From Rana temporaria (Eukaryota; Chordata; Amphibia; Anura; Ranidae): a stretch of 64,000 bases of DNA. The notes beneath the pieces were generated by a model, which saw only the letters and a list, made by a program, of their open reading frames with translations, ran no database searches and had not been told where the DNA came from. The DNA is taken from assembly GCF_905171775.1 (NCBI RefSeq), contig NC_053492.1:62643355-62707354 (forward strand). The letters run 5' to 3'. A program made the translations under genes and the position numbers. Shown piece by piece: positions 44,871 through 56,544 of this stretch (within the stretch, counting starts at the first letter, position 1; the number at the start of each line of letters is the position of its first letter).

Positions 44871-46454
44871 AAAGCAACCTAAAAAAAAATTGTAAAACAA
44901 TATTATTAAAAAATGTTAAAATTATAATTAAAATAAAATAAAAAATAAAACTGTAAAAAATTATAAAAAATAATAATAAAAAAAAAATACTCACATGGTG
45001 CTCTGCCCTACTGACATCAATCTTTGCTCTACTGACATCGTCCACTGCTTTACTGATATGCATACATGTGTGTTTGTGTTCTGGGGTGCACACCCTAATG
45101 CAATTGGCTGCACGCACCAATGATCCTGTTATTTTTTTTTTTGCAATATATTAATCCTTCCTGCCTCACTATTTCATAAAACATGTCCCATCTAAAAAAT
45201 GTGGGCATTATAAAACAACCCAGAGTAATCAATCAGATATTGCTTTGTTTTTTTCTTAGTTGAGACTTCAATAGTGTCCTAGGCAGAATGATACAAGTGT
45301 TGACGGGTTGTATAACATGCTTGAGATATGCTGGAGAACAAAGAGAGAGAAGGTTATGAAATGATAAATACGAATACAAAAGCTGCGGGTGGGGGATATT
45401 GCCTGTTGTGTTCTCTTTTGTAACACATTATTGATTAGTGGCTCAGTCTATTCACAAACTAATAGCTTCTATAGCTGATTCCATCTGCAGCCAAAGTAAC
45501 CACAAAACAGTTGCAAGAGGCAAAAACCCCTCTTGTACTCGTAAATGAATCACCAGCTTTTTAAGCAGCAACTAGAAAGAGTGGACGTTCTATTTAAGAA
45601 TTACTTTTAATGGGCAGAACTAAAATATATATTTTTTAAAAATTCCTTTTTTATTGATTTGTGAAATGCAAAATAAATCAGAAACAAAAATATAAAATAG
45701 AACTAATTGACAGCAAAATAGGTTTTGCAAGACCAAATTGTCATTAACAATACCCCCCATCCGCAACTACAATATTAGAGGTGTATGCTAAATATGTATG
45801 TATGCTAAATATGTATGCTATGTATATGTATATATGTATATGTATATGTATGCTAAATGTATGTATATGTATATGTATGCTAAATATGCTAAAATAAAAA
45901 TACCCGTTAGCACAGTAAGTATTTAATAAAAATAATGAAATGTATTTAAAATGTATTCTACTGCAGTGGCAAGAGGTCAGCCAGGCTTTCAAACCATAAA
46001 AATACTCTAATATTACCGCCACACTTAAGCCAGTTGCAATAGCTACTTTCTACAACTAATATACCAAAGCTAATGAAAATAAATGTCCTTAACATAAAAG
46101 TCAATCGGAACACAAGATCGTTACAGGGCTTGAGTCTCTCTCCTGAGATCAGTCACAAACACTCTATACACAGGAGACCCAGCAGTGATATAACCACTCA
46201 GATGGACTGGAACCAACATTCATCTAGATAGAAGGTTGGCAAAATCTAGTGGAGGAGAAGACCTAATACAGAGGAAAGTAATAGGGAAAATGCTACTTTT
46301 TATATATTTTTTTACTTTAATAGGCTGAAGTTCTGCTTTAAAAATTGAGATGTTATAACTTTTTAAATATCTTCATGAAGCATCTCTATATTCTAAACAA
46401 ACATTTAACACAAGCCGTATTCATAACACTTAGCTCACAAACACATGCTTGTCT
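44871..46454. other. AT-rich, no gene; (TATG)-type minisatellite
   Basis: 44880-44995 is A/T-only low complexity. 45781-45895 is a degenerate 'tatgctaaatatgta' minisatellite. Nothing else recognised. Confidence 0.5.
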
Positions 46455-46617
46455 TCTAAAAACAAAGGGGGTTATTTACTAAAACTGGAAAGTACTAAAA
46501 TTGGTGCAGCTCTACATAGTAACCAATCAGCTTCCAGGTTTTATTGCCAAAGCTTACTTGAACAAGCTGAAGTTATATGCCGATTGGCTACCATGCACAG
46601 TTGCACCAGGTTCTTTT
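46455..46617. mobile_element. Palindromic MITE half, GGGTTATTTACTAAAACTGG end
   Basis: Starts GGGGGTTATTTACTAAAAC and contains 'aaccaatcagcttccagg' paired with 'ttatatgccgattggctacc'. The right end is lost at the Tc1 junction. Related to 59597-59758. Confidence 0.6.
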
Positions 46618-47857
46618 TAACAAATAAAAAACTGAAAAATTGGGCGTGCAAAATTATTCAGCCCCCTTAAGTTAATACTTTGTAGCTCCACCTTTTGCTG
46701 CGATTACAGCTGTAAGTCGCTTGGGATATGTCTCTATCAGTTTTGCACATCGAAAGACTGACATTTTTGCCCATTCCTCCTTGCAAAACTACTTGAGCTC
46801 AGTGAGGTTGGATGGAGAGCGTTTGTGAGCAGCAGTTTTCAGTTCTTTCCACAGATTCTCGATTGGATTCAGGTCTGGACTTTGACTTGGCCATTCTAAA
46901 ACCTGGATATGTTTATTTGTGAACCATTCCATTGTAGATTTTGCTTAATGTTTTGGATCATTGTCTTGTTAGAAAACAAATCTCCGTCCCAGTCTCAGGT
47001 CTTTTGCAGACTTAATCAGGTTTTCTTCCAGAATGGTCCTGTATTTGGCTCCATCCATCTTCCCATCAATTTTAACCAACTTCTCTGTCCCTGCTGAAGA
47101 AAAGCAGGCCCAAACCATGATGCTGTCACCACCATGTTTCACAGTGAGGATGGTGAGTTCAGGGTGATGAGCTGTGTTGCTTTTACGCCAAACATAACGT
47201 TTTGCATTGTTGCCAAAAAGTTCGATTTTGGTTTCATCTGACCAGAGCACCTTCTTCCACATGTTTGGTGTGTCTCCCAGGTGGCTTGTGGCAAACTTTA
47301 AACGACACTTTTTATGGATATCTTTAAGAAATGGCTTTCTTCTTGCCACTCTTCCATAAAGGCCAGATTTGTGCAGTATACGACTGATTGTTGTCCTATG
47401 GACAGAGTCTCCCACCATCATGGGCCTCTTGGCTGCATCACTGATCAGTCTTCTCCTTGTATGAGCTGAAAGTTTAGAGGGACGGCCAGGTTTTCGTAGC
47501 TTTTCAGTGGTCTGATACTCCTTCCATTTCAATAATATTGCTTGCACAGTGCTCCTTGGGATGTTTAAAGCTTGGGAAATCTTTTTGTAAGCCAAATCTG
47601 GCTTTAAACTTCTCCACAACAGTATCTCGGGCCTACCTGGTGTGTTCCTTGTTCTTCATGATGCTCTCTGCGCTTTAAACAGACCTCTGAGACTATCACA
47701 GTGCAGGTGCATTTATACGGAGACTTGATTACACACAGGTGGATTCGATTTATCATCATTAGTCATTTAGGTCAACATTGGATCATTCAGAGATCCTCAC
47801 TGAACTTCTGGAGAGAGTTTGCTGCTCTGAAAGTAAAGGGGCTGAATAATTTTTCTA
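46618..47857 (-). mobile_element. Tc1-like transposon, ends truncated
   Basis: Bounded by 'aaaattattcagccccctt' on the left and 'aaaggggctgaataattttt' on the right, which are subterminal inverted repeats of a common amphibian/fish Tc1 family. The outer true termini are missing. It encodes the transposase relic below. Confidence 0.88.
46693..47660 (-). pseudogene. Tc1 (DD34E) transposase, inactivated
   Basis: Longest open part 47619-46969 (216 codons): HTH region KKISQALNIPRSTVQAILLKW, GRP-type linker KPGRPSKL, second HTH, first catalytic Asp in WSDETKIELF, and KHGGDSIMVWACFS. The frame then meets TAA at 46969-46971, at the Gln of the usual QQDNDPKH; the second Asp (QDNDPKH) and the Glu (NPIENLWKELK) follow in the same frame with further stops near 46945 and 46790. 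About 13 residues are missing around MMVGDSVHR and the N-terminus is frameshifted near 47597. Confidence 0.9.
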
Positions 47858-47867
47858 TGAGAAAATC

Positions 47868-47968
47868 TGACTGGTAGCCAGTGCAAGGACTCCAGGAAAG
47901 GGGTAATATGGTCACTTGTACCAGACCTAGTCAGGATTCTGGCTGCAGAATTTTGTACATATTTTAGT
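47868..47968 (-). pseudogene. L2-like LINE, RT C-terminal fragment
   Basis: Minus strand encodes LKYVQNSAARILTRSG and HITPFLESLHWLPV, the conserved segment after the RT domain of L2/CR1-group LINEs. Broken at 47868 by the Tc1 junction and at 47972 by a TTAA element. Confidence 0.8.
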
Positions 47969-47975
47969 CGATTAA

Positions 47976-48668
47976 CCACTTAAGGACTGCCTCCTGCACA
48001 TATACGTCGGCAGAATGGCACGGCTGGGCACAGGAATGTACAGGTACGTCGCCTTTAAGAGCCCAGCAGTGGGTCGCGCGCGTGCCGCCGGTGCACGCAC
48101 GCGACCCGGTCCGAAGCTCCGTGAACCTTCCCCGTTCTTCACAGTGGCACTGTCATTGATCGACTGTTCCCTGATATAGGGAAAGATGATCAATGACGTC
48201 ACACGTCCAGTCCCGCCCCCCTACAGTTAGAAACACATATGAGGTCACACTTAACCCCTACAGCGCCCCTAGTGGTTAACTCCTAAACTGCAATTGTCAT
48301 TTTCACAGTAATCAATGCATTTTTCTAGCACTTTTTGCTGTGAAAATGACAGTCTCTGACCATCTCCTGTATCATGTCTGCATTCTCTGACCATTTCTTG
48401 TACCACGTCTGCAGTCTTTGACCATCTCTTGTACCACGTCTGCAGTCTCTGACCATCTCCTGTATCATGTCTGCAGTCTCTGACCATCTCTTGTACCATG
48501 TCTGCAGTCCCTGACAATCGTCTACAAACTATGGGATAGATTTATGGCATTTATATTTAAATATTTTTTACTAGTAATGGCATCGATCATTGTTTTTTTA
48601 GCAGTACTGCAACATTGCAGCGGACACACCGGACACCTAATTGAGTTCTGTAAGCAACACCTTATTTT
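47976..48668. mobile_element. CCACTT-family TTAA element (copy 7), left end intact
   Basis: TTAA at 47972-47975 then CCACTTAAGGACTG. A GC-rich palindrome at 48070-48110 (CGCGCGCGTGCCGCC region). 48350-48515 holds five 30-34-bp units of 'tctctgaccatctcc' and 'tgtaccacgtctgcag'. Right end absent. Confidence 0.7.
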
Positions 48669-48689
48669 CTGACAGTGTCCCTCCCGAGA

Positions 48690-49998
48690 CTAGACTCTGG
48701 ATCCGCCCTTGATGCGGATGAGGGCCGCGTTAGTCTGCGCCTGCATCCGCAGCTGGCAGGTGGTGGTGTGCCGCTGGTGGTGCCTCGACTGCCTCCCCTC
48801 CACCTCGATGGCAGCAGTATTGGCCTGTACAGCCACTGCCAGGCTCCTCACCTCTGCCACGAGGCCTGATGTTGTGGCCTGCAGCTCCCCAACGCAGGTG
48901 ACCAGAGCAGAGCAGTTCGCACTCACATCCTGCAGGCTGTCAGATATTGAGGTGCTCTGATCAGCCTGCTGCATGAGGCACTGCTGCACAGTGGCTGCGG
49001 TGCCCTGCACAGCCACTGTGCATTCTGCCTGGGTCTGGGCCGAGGAGGCCAGGCTGTCTGCCACACGGCGCAGGTCACCGGCAATGGCACCCATGTGGTG
49101 CGTCTGGCGGCCCTGTTCCCTCGCAAGCCCTTGTTGGACTGATTCAGGAACACCCCTTGTCTTCCGCAATGCCTTCTTGGGGGCAGAAGAAGCTTGGGGC
49201 CGTCTGTACGGGGAGGCCCTTGAGGGGCTTTCCTGATGGGGGAGGCCCTTGAGGGGCTTTCCCTGACGGGGGAGGAGGGTGAGGGGCTTCCCCTGATGGG
49301 GGAGGAGGTTTGGGAGGGTCCAGGGATGATGTTCTCCTCCGCAAGGTAGACACCTTCCTCAAGGTCCACTTGCTCCTCCTCAACTTCCTCTAGAGGAGAG
49401 GTGTGGGCTCACTCCTCCGGGGATGGCATGGGTCGTCCAGCAGCTGACGATGGCCCAGCTCCCTCCAGCACATCTGTAGATGACACAAAGCATTCACATG
49501 TTGGTGGACCCACACACTTGTCACATGTTCCCTTACACCCCCTCACATGCTACACACCATATAGGGGTTAAAAAACACTTACCTGTCCTCAAGGCCTGGT
49601 CACCGGAGTCAAAGCCCTCCAGGCCCTCCACTTGCTCCCTCTCCAGACACCTGGCAATCACCTCCTCATCGGCAGTGAGCCTGATACTACTGGCTGGTCC
49701 GCCTCCCGTGCCCCTGGCGTGCCTCCTCATCTTGGCCAACTTAGCCCTGACCAGACGACGTAGGTCATTGATTTTTTTCCCAATGTCTTTTGAGGTCCTT
49801 TGTTCATGTCCAAGGGCATTGACATGCATGGCGACCTCCTGGAGGATCTCGTCCTTCCTGACCTTGCTGGTCATGCCACTCCGTGCCCCATGGAGGTACA
49901 CATCGTACCTTGAGATGGCAGCGATCAAGATTGCCTTCTCCTCCAGTGAAATTTTTTTTCCTCCTCTCCCTTTCCCTCTCCCTCTCTGGTGCAGACAT
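48690..49998 (-). pseudogene. Harbinger Myb/SANT-like DNA-binding protein, two exons
   Basis: ATG at 49998-49996 (MSAPERERER...). After a homopolymer A-run a one-base shift moves to the frame ISLEEKAILIAAISRYDVYL ... DIGKKINDLRRLVRAKLAKM, a NAIF1/MSANTD-like trihelix. Exon 1 ends in a consensus donor at about 49580 (acag, then gtaagtg), and exon 2 starts after ctacag near 49473. Spliced reading gives ...ALRTDVLEGAGPSSAAG..., then one TGA, then SPLEEVEEEQVDLEEGVYL, a Pro/Ser repeat region, a shift near 49170 and a C-terminal coiled-coil-like tail ending at 48690. In Harbinger systems this protein helps the nuclease bind DNA (family knowledge). Confidence 0.8.
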
Positions 49999-50232
49999 AG
50001 CAGATATTGCACGACGGGCGCATTTCTGGGCGTATTTATGCTCTGGGCGTAGGCGGTGGGCCGGCGTATCTTAGGGGTTACGCCGGGCGTAGTTGTGAGC
50101 ATGCGCAGAGGGGCGCGGAACATACGTTTACGTCGCGGCGCATGCGCCGTTTAAGATACGCTGGACGTAAACCACTGCGCCAGGCTCGGACCATCATTTG
50201 CATGGGGTCACGCCCACTTACATATACGCTCA

Positions 50233-50513
50233 GGCCCCGTACACACGACAGAGGAACTCGACGTGCTTGGCACGTCGAGTTCCTCGTCGAGTTTTGGGAT
50301 GAAGCTGCCGAGGAGCTCGGCGGGCCGCCTTCTCCCATAGAACAACGCGGACAACGAGAAAATAGAGAACATGTTCTCTATTTTCTCGTCGAGTTCCTCG
50401 GCGGCTCCATCGAGCCAAAACTGTACAGACGACAGAGTTTCTCGGCAGAATCCGGGTTTTGACCGAGTTTCTCTGTGAATTCTGCCGAGAAACTCTGTCG
50501 TGTGTACGAGGCC
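50233..50513. mobile_element. Hairpin MITE F, GGCCCCGTACAC family
   Basis: Ends GGCCCCGTACACACGA and TCGTGTGTACGAGGCC; duplication TCA (50230-50232, 50514-50516). Arms use 'gaggaactcgacg' and 'tctcggcagaattc' type words as in MITE G. Confidence 0.88.
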
Positions 50514-50669
50514 TCACACTTGCGCCTTTGAAAATACATTACGCTGGCGCATCTTGGTGAGCAATGGCTTTCTGAATACAGTGCATGCCTCTCCGCGCTG
50601 CGCCGGCGTAGTGTAAAAAAGATACGCTACGGCAGCATAAATATGCACCAATGTATGTGAATCCGGGCC

Positions 50670-52000
50670 AAACTGTTTTGCAACCTTTAAAATTATTGTT
50701 CTATGCAAATTCATATAATATGTAGTTAAAGTTGAACTTAAAAGATGAATGTTTCTGCAGAGTCTGTGAGTCACATGGAATTACAATGTATGTAAAGCCA
50801 CACAACTGAACTTTCAAAGATACTTGCCTATGCAATTTGATTCCAATAAGTTATTACAATGCATGTTTTATGTGAGATGTTTTACATGTATAAGATGTGA
50901 CATACCTTGGCAAGTAATACTTACCACCTCCCCTGTGACTTATACAAATTGAATCTGATTCTTTGATAAACGTCAGCATATGGCTTTAATCCGTCCAAAA
51001 GTACAGGATTTTTCTATATGGAACACTCTTTTTGGGCACAACAGCAACGGCACATATTAACATATGTCAAGAATAGTTTTCAATCAGGTGTCTTGTTCAT
51101 TATTTCAGTCTGCACATTTTATAAAGGAAGGGGTCCCAGATTTTTTTTATGCCTCCATTGGATATACTTTCTACGATCCTCAATGCACATCATGGGCTGC
51201 TGCTTTGCAAATTGGATCTTTATGTGGAAAAAGTCAGACCCAATTATGATGCAACCGTTATTTGGTACATTTTTTTTTAAAAGATTTGTGTTCGGCCATT
51301 GAATTTACAACCTTAGATTAGTCAGAATTTGAGTTGTAAGGAAAATTAATGTACAACATTTTGGCTATATTTTTCTTTAGATAAGACTGTAACTATAACT
51401 CCTTTTTTTACTATTAACAGTTGAGGCTATAAGTTTATGATTATGAACATGACTGCTGAGGCACAATGGGCTTAGGCACAAATCGACTGTCGACATAATA
51501 GAATAAACCCCCCTTACCATCACCCCATATAAGAAAACATACTTACAACCATTAGGTTGGGAAAAGCAAGGTCACAGCTTTATTTATATTCTAACACAGA
51601 ACATGTGAGCATTTAAAACCAGTGCCAGTCAGTGTTGTACTATGAGCACGCTTTAACATTAACTATTTGAATCCAAAAGGGAGCCTGTTCTTACCATAAG
51701 TGCTGGACAGAAAGCCTACTTCCAATCAAGGGCATAGCCCATTACAGCAACTTTTAATGCTGGCAAGGTCAGGAAATTTAACTGATGGGTGCCCCACCGC
51801 AGCCAGCGCCTGTCCCACACCACACTGGGACAGGTTGAAAATGTCCAGGCTGATATCATTAGACAAAAGGAGGGTATCCCCTAAGTGGACTTTTAAGGCA
51901 CTAACATAATTTGTAGGAAAAACTTATTTTATTAAATAATAAGCACGATAAAAACAAAATATATTGGAATGGTTACAATTACTGTGTACAAAGTACAAAA
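50670..52000. other. No recognised feature
   Basis: AT-rich, several short open frames without family motifs. Nothing on either strand that I can name. Confidence 0.4.
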
Positions 52001-52360
52001 TCACCACAACAATTGACTGTAAAGTTCTTGTAATTCACCCAACGTGTTTCAGAGTATCTACATCTCCTTCTTCATGTGTTTTTAAGAAGGTCAATCATAT
52101 ATCTACAATGTAGTTATAACAGAAAGTCAAACACAAGATATACAATGATATATAGTGAACAGCATTATTTATAGCATATATGTTACACAATCAGATAAAT
52201 ATTGTGTAGACTCACATATTTTGTGGAGATATCGTAGGCAAAATATTCCAATAAAGCTAATAAAAACAAAGAATATAAGCAGAACTATATCTCCAAGAAT
52301 CTGCCTGTTTCGGGTAGCTGGTCTTCACAGAATGTATTGATATACCATCAAATAAAAATT
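51910..52360 (-). repeat. Repeat with hammerhead-like core (copy 3)
   Basis: 'aaacttattttattaaataataag' type AT block at 51918-51945, then 52034-52084. Read on the minus strand the latter gives TGAAGAAG, stem GAG/CTC with a 9-nt loop, TGAAAC and CACGTTGGGTG. Same order as at 25780-26060. Confidence 0.35.
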
Positions 52361-52557
52361 GAGTACAGCCGGGCTAGCATGAGAGGCATTGGACAGCTGA
52401 CAACACTGAAGCCAAGGGAGGGCGTAGCCCTGTAGTTAAAAGTAGTAAAATATAATAAGGGGCATTATGAGTGGCATAATTCAGCTAACTTGCATTGTTT
52501 TTTTACTATATGAGTATTTAGAGAGTGTACAAGCAAAATGTGTGCAGAAAGATTATA

Positions 52558-52559
<2 letters not shown>

Positions 52560-52628
<69 letters not shown>

Positions 52629-52745
52629 AAATATAAAAATAACATATATGTCCTACCTGCACTCAGTGGGAACAAATAATTATTGAAAGGTTGATATAGA
52701 ACACTATAGATGCATGACAAAGGGTCATTTATGTAGGTGTAGATT

Positions 52746-52790
<45 letters not shown>

Positions 52791-53152
52791 TGTGATTTTA
52801 TGCAATTGTAATGATTCTTCACAAGATGACCTCTCCTTGTTTCACTGTCACCAAATCACCCATGTAGGACATAATGGGACAGGTTCAAGGTAATGTACGG
52901 TATATTCACGTTGAAAAGTACTTATAGGATTTAATCAGTGTCTAATCACATGAACGTAGTTAGATCATGCGTGTAATATTAATCGCACCATCTATGTGAG
53001 TAACTTACTAAATAATTGATAAGCCCTATTGAGCTTGGTGTAATATTGAAGTGTATCAAAGCCATCTCTTTAAATCCTCTTTGGGGGTAAGTACTAGCAG
53101 TCAAGACAAAAAAAAAAAATGTGGGCTTATATGTATGTATGTATGTATGTAT
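52560..53152. repeat. Microsatellites: (TA)n and (GTAT)n
   Basis: (TA)n at about 52563-52624, (TA)n again at 52755-52788, and (GTAT)n at 53131-53153. The sequence between holds no recognised gene. Confidence 0.9.
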
Positions 53153-53153
53153 G

Positions 53154-53820
53154 ATGCTTTAAAACATTAACATTTGAGACAGATAGAACAATGTCAGTAA
53201 GGGCAGCGGTGATGGTACATCTAATGGTATTAGCGGGTATCAGAATATCTCTGTAATGTATAATGAGTCATACCTGGTATATAAGAGGCAGCCGCATGGA
53301 GACCCTCAGGTGGATGTCAGCCGTGTCTACAAAGGTGTGCCTAATATACTCCTCTCTCTCCAATAGCAGGCACAGCCTATAATTATCAACTGCACCTGAG
53401 ATGAGATGCGCAACATCAGCGCAACAACGACGTGCTCCCACAGCCCACCGCCACAGAAGCCTCTCTGGCGTACAGCACATGCCTGCTGGAGTAGCAAGAT
53501 GGTGGCCAGACTAGATGAAATCATCTGTAGCCTTCATGGAAAGCCGTCATGGGTTACCAAATCCAGCCCCCAGGGGTAAACAGGCATGTGAAACTTTGAA
53601 AAGGAAAAAATACTATATATACTGTACATAAGGCAGGAACACCTTAGGTACATAATAAAGTACATATGATGAATGATCAAAAATGTAACAAGTATAGTAA
53701 TGATACAGAGTTGCAGGTAATGGGACAAAAACTACAGAGAACCACTAACAAGGATTGATCGGCTATATATTCACAGAGGAGGTAATTTGAAAATATATTA
53801 GATTTTCTATTTTATTTTAT
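53154..53820. other. No recognised feature
   Basis: Probably the 3' flank of the Ngaro-like element at 53821-56275, but no terminal repeat or coding motif was found. Confidence 0.3.
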
Positions 53821-56275
53821 TTAATTTCTCCATTTCTCCAGAGGAGAAACCATCCAAAAAGGACTTGAAACAAATAGCCTCCGTGAGGCCAGATGGTAGA
53901 GTAGCATTGAGATTGTGTATCCAGTGCAGCTCCATTTGGAGGTGCTGCGCTGGATATCATTAAGGTGAACGCCATCCTGTCTCAGCAGATCACCATTAGC
54001 ACCCTCCAAATCCTTATGCCGCATTACTAACCCCCCCAATTTTCAAACAAACTTGTCAACCTGGGCGTTAACCTTTCGGCAGAAGCGTTCCAATCGGGGG
54101 CCAACAAGAACTAAGTTGGTAAAGACTGCATAACAATGAGCTATGTCTCCTTTGATAGCAGAGATAAGGTCCACGAAACGTGTACAACCCTCGCCATTCC
54201 CTTGTGAAGAATCAAGATAAAGAAGCCAGAAACATGAGAATGAAGATGTAAGCACTCCGGGAGGACCTGAGGCCAACGTAAACCACGCAGCCCAAGCCAA
54301 CGGATCCTGGCGATGTTATAAACGAAACCCGTCCCCCCCTGCCAAAGCTATTATTTTTAGATGTGCGCAGCAAAACCGACACGCATCACTCAGAGAAGGT
54401 CACATGCTCTGTTGGTTGACCACCTGAACCGCGCTCATATTATTTGACCAGAAAACCACCTGGCGATTGAGTAAACTCTCCCACAGCTCAATGGCGACAA
54501 TAATCGTAAAACGTTTCAGCAGGCTGAGGTTGCGCAACAAATCCATGCGGGCCCTTGAGGCCAGCCAACACTCGGCAGACCATTCCCCCTGGAAAAGCAA
54601 CATCGAAGCCACAGGAGCCTGCTGCATCAGTTTATGAGTGAGTGAGTGAGTGAGTAAAAAATGTATATAGCGCTACACATGCGTACTGAATCGCCTCTGG
54701 GTGCTTGATTGAGCACTTCTCCTTTGAGCTCAGAAGAGGTGGGTTTTGATCTTTCTCCTAAAGGCCAAGTGGTTCTCCTCCAACCGAATGGAGGTTAGCA
54801 AAGTGTTCCAAAGTCTAGGGCCTTGGGCAGCAAATCTTCTTTCTCCTTTGGACTTGTATCTGGTTTTGGGGATTTGGAGTCAATTTTGGTTGGAGGATCG
54901 TAGAACGCGATTGGGGTTGTAGGCTTTTATTTTTTCGCATAGATATTGGGGGGCATTTCCCCAAATACATTTATGCGTTAGACAGAGTGCTTTGAAAGAG
55001 ATTCTGTCTTTCACTGGTAGCCAGTGAAGGCTTCTCAGTGATGGGGAGATTGATTCCCAAGGTTTTTTTCCCAGTCACAATAGCTCCAGCTGCGAATTCG
55101 GTACCTCTTCCAGCAGCCAACAGGACTGACTATTGTAGGACTGGAGTAAGGATAGCCATATCTCCAAGTTGTCCCGCATGGGCTTGGTTATATGGACATA
55201 TTGGTGGGGGCAGCCACGCCCTTCATGGCCTACAATAAGCATCTACAAAATTCCCTCCTCATGCGGATGACTCTACAGGCAAAGACCAGGTGACCCAGGG
55301 ACTGAAGCTGTTTCAACTGCAGGGAGAGGAGCCTAATCAATTTGTTCACTAGGCAAACGAAAAAAAACACTGCCACGTGTCTACTTCTATGCCAAAAAAG
55401 GCTAACACCATCATGGGGCCCTCAGTTTTATCAGCTGACAGTGGAACAGCAAATCGCTCGCAGGTGTCTTGAAAAACAAAGGAGTCACTGACACTGCCCA
55501 CTGGGCCTATGAAGAGGAAGTCATCTAAGTAATGTAACAGTGAATGCAAACCAGCAGACTGGACAACCACCCATTCAAGGAAGCTACACAAAGAAATAAC
55601 ACATAAGCATTATGGCATAAGCACAAAACCCCCGCAGCCAGTTCCTGAATGTCTGAGGAAGCTGCTTTGGTTTGTCGCCCTGTGCCGTAACGTCAACCTG
55701 CCGAGATTTGTCAACCTTCTGCCTGTCGGGAGGGACTAGCACGAGCAAATCAATAAATTCATGAGGCCAGATCTTATCCTTGACGTCTGCTGACAGGTGC
55801 ATGTCAGTCGGCGAAACTGCCCACAAAGCGCCACCTGCAACAGAGCCCGAACTAACCGCTGACACGCCCATGCGGGACAGGACAGATTTAACGACCACGA
55901 ATATGCGTTCTTCTGGCGGGCCCGATACAGCCCGATACAGCAACGTCACTGACAAACCGAATCACAATCATACTCACGGATGAGTGGAGGCAGAGCTGAA
56001 GAAGGACGACCATCAGCAGATCCAGGAGGAACGCTCAAGGCAGCATCAGTCATGGGAGGGGCCAGCAGAGGCCCGCGACATCCAGCTTCTTGAGGAACAG
56101 CGGTGCTTGGCGATGCAGGAGGATGATCTAAGGAGAGATCCAGGGGTGGAGGTCCAGCCACCGACAACTGATGAACCCGGGTGGCAGTGAACAGCAGCTG
56201 TGCAGCAGTGGGAGCAACCAAACTCTCTAGAAGGAATACCCAGTGCAGGTGCAGCCAATCTACTGGGAGGGGCAT
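53821..56275 (-). pseudogene. Ngaro-like retroelement: gag-like, RT, RNase H, SGNH hydrolase remnants
   Basis: Minus strand order: Pro-rich leader (56275-55946); gag-like segment with TDMHLSADVKDKIW (55955-55584); RT with HYLDDFLFIGP and KTEGPMMVLAFFGIEVD (55591-55349); RNase H connection and ELWESLLNRQVVFWSNNMSA (54627-54400); a hydrolase part FVDLISAIKGDIAHCY (54300-54043) and GGLVMRHKDLE...DGVHLND (54039-53900), the Asp-x-x-His block of SGNH/GDSL hydrolases. RT motifs before YLDD are deleted near 55590. Frames change several times. An L2 fragment interrupts 54628-55075. No recombinase was identified, so Ngaro is inferred from the domain set. Confidence 0.72.
54628..55075 (-). mobile_element. 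L2-like LINE 3' fragment
   Basis: Minus strand encodes SLHWLPVKDRISFKALCL, the L2 segment downstream of RT, and ends in a CTCACTCACTCA tail (54636-54655), the 3' microsatellite typical of L2/CR1 insertions. It is 5'-truncated, as usual for LINEs, and inserted in the Ngaro-like RNase H region. Confidence 0.85.
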
Positions 56276-56280
56276 GGGAA

Positions 56281-56540
56281 TCTCCCACCCAGCCGGGCGC
56301 AGGGAGACAAGGCCGAACAGCAGGCAAGGCTGTAGAAGCAGGTGTCAGGTGTAGGTTTCCCACCCAGCCCAGATGTTGATTGGCAGCAGTCAGAGGCAAG
56401 GGGGCAGCGACAGGTGAGTCATGGAAATCACCCGCCCAGCCAGGCCCAGGGAGATACAGGTATGCAGGAGGCACAGGCAAGGCAGTATGGACCAGTGGCA
56501 CAGTCAAATCTCCTGCCCGGTCAGGCGTAGGGGGAAAGAT
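56281..56540. repeat. ~76-bp tandem repeats upstream of the Ngaro-like gene
   Basis: 'cccacccagcc' at about 56284, 56360, 56431 and a diverged unit at 56512. Units include 'caggcaaggc' and a dinucleotide-spaced 'gggaga'. The array may be part of the element's 5' region. Confidence 0.65.
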
Positions 56541-56544
56541 AGAA

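Larger units (their letters stand above)
48690..50669 (-). mobile_element. PIF/Harbinger element remnant carrying a Myb-like gene (E5)
   Basis: Right end ATGTGAATCCGGGCC (50655-50669) and the 'tacgccgggcgtag', 'gcgcatgcgcc' and 'ttgcatggggtcacgccc' words at 50030-50230 match MITEs E1-E4. Inside is a two-exon Myb/SANT-like gene. No HARBI1-like nuclease remains; the left end was lost near 48670. Hairpin MITE F interrupts the right subterminal region. Confidence 0.78.

Noticed and set aside
48005..48115. CpG-rich block as a possible CpG-island promoter
   Set aside because: It is a palindromic part of the TTAA element, and similar CpG-rich blocks occur in every long copy of that family.
52563..52624. 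(TA)n tract as a cruciform or origin
   Set aside because: Simple microsatellite with no accompanying structure; nothing supports a function.
54150..54185. 'gataaggtccacgaaacgtg' as a further hammerhead-like core
   Set aside because: It lies in the SGNH-coding part of the Ngaro relic on the opposite strand and has no paired stem between the two boxes.
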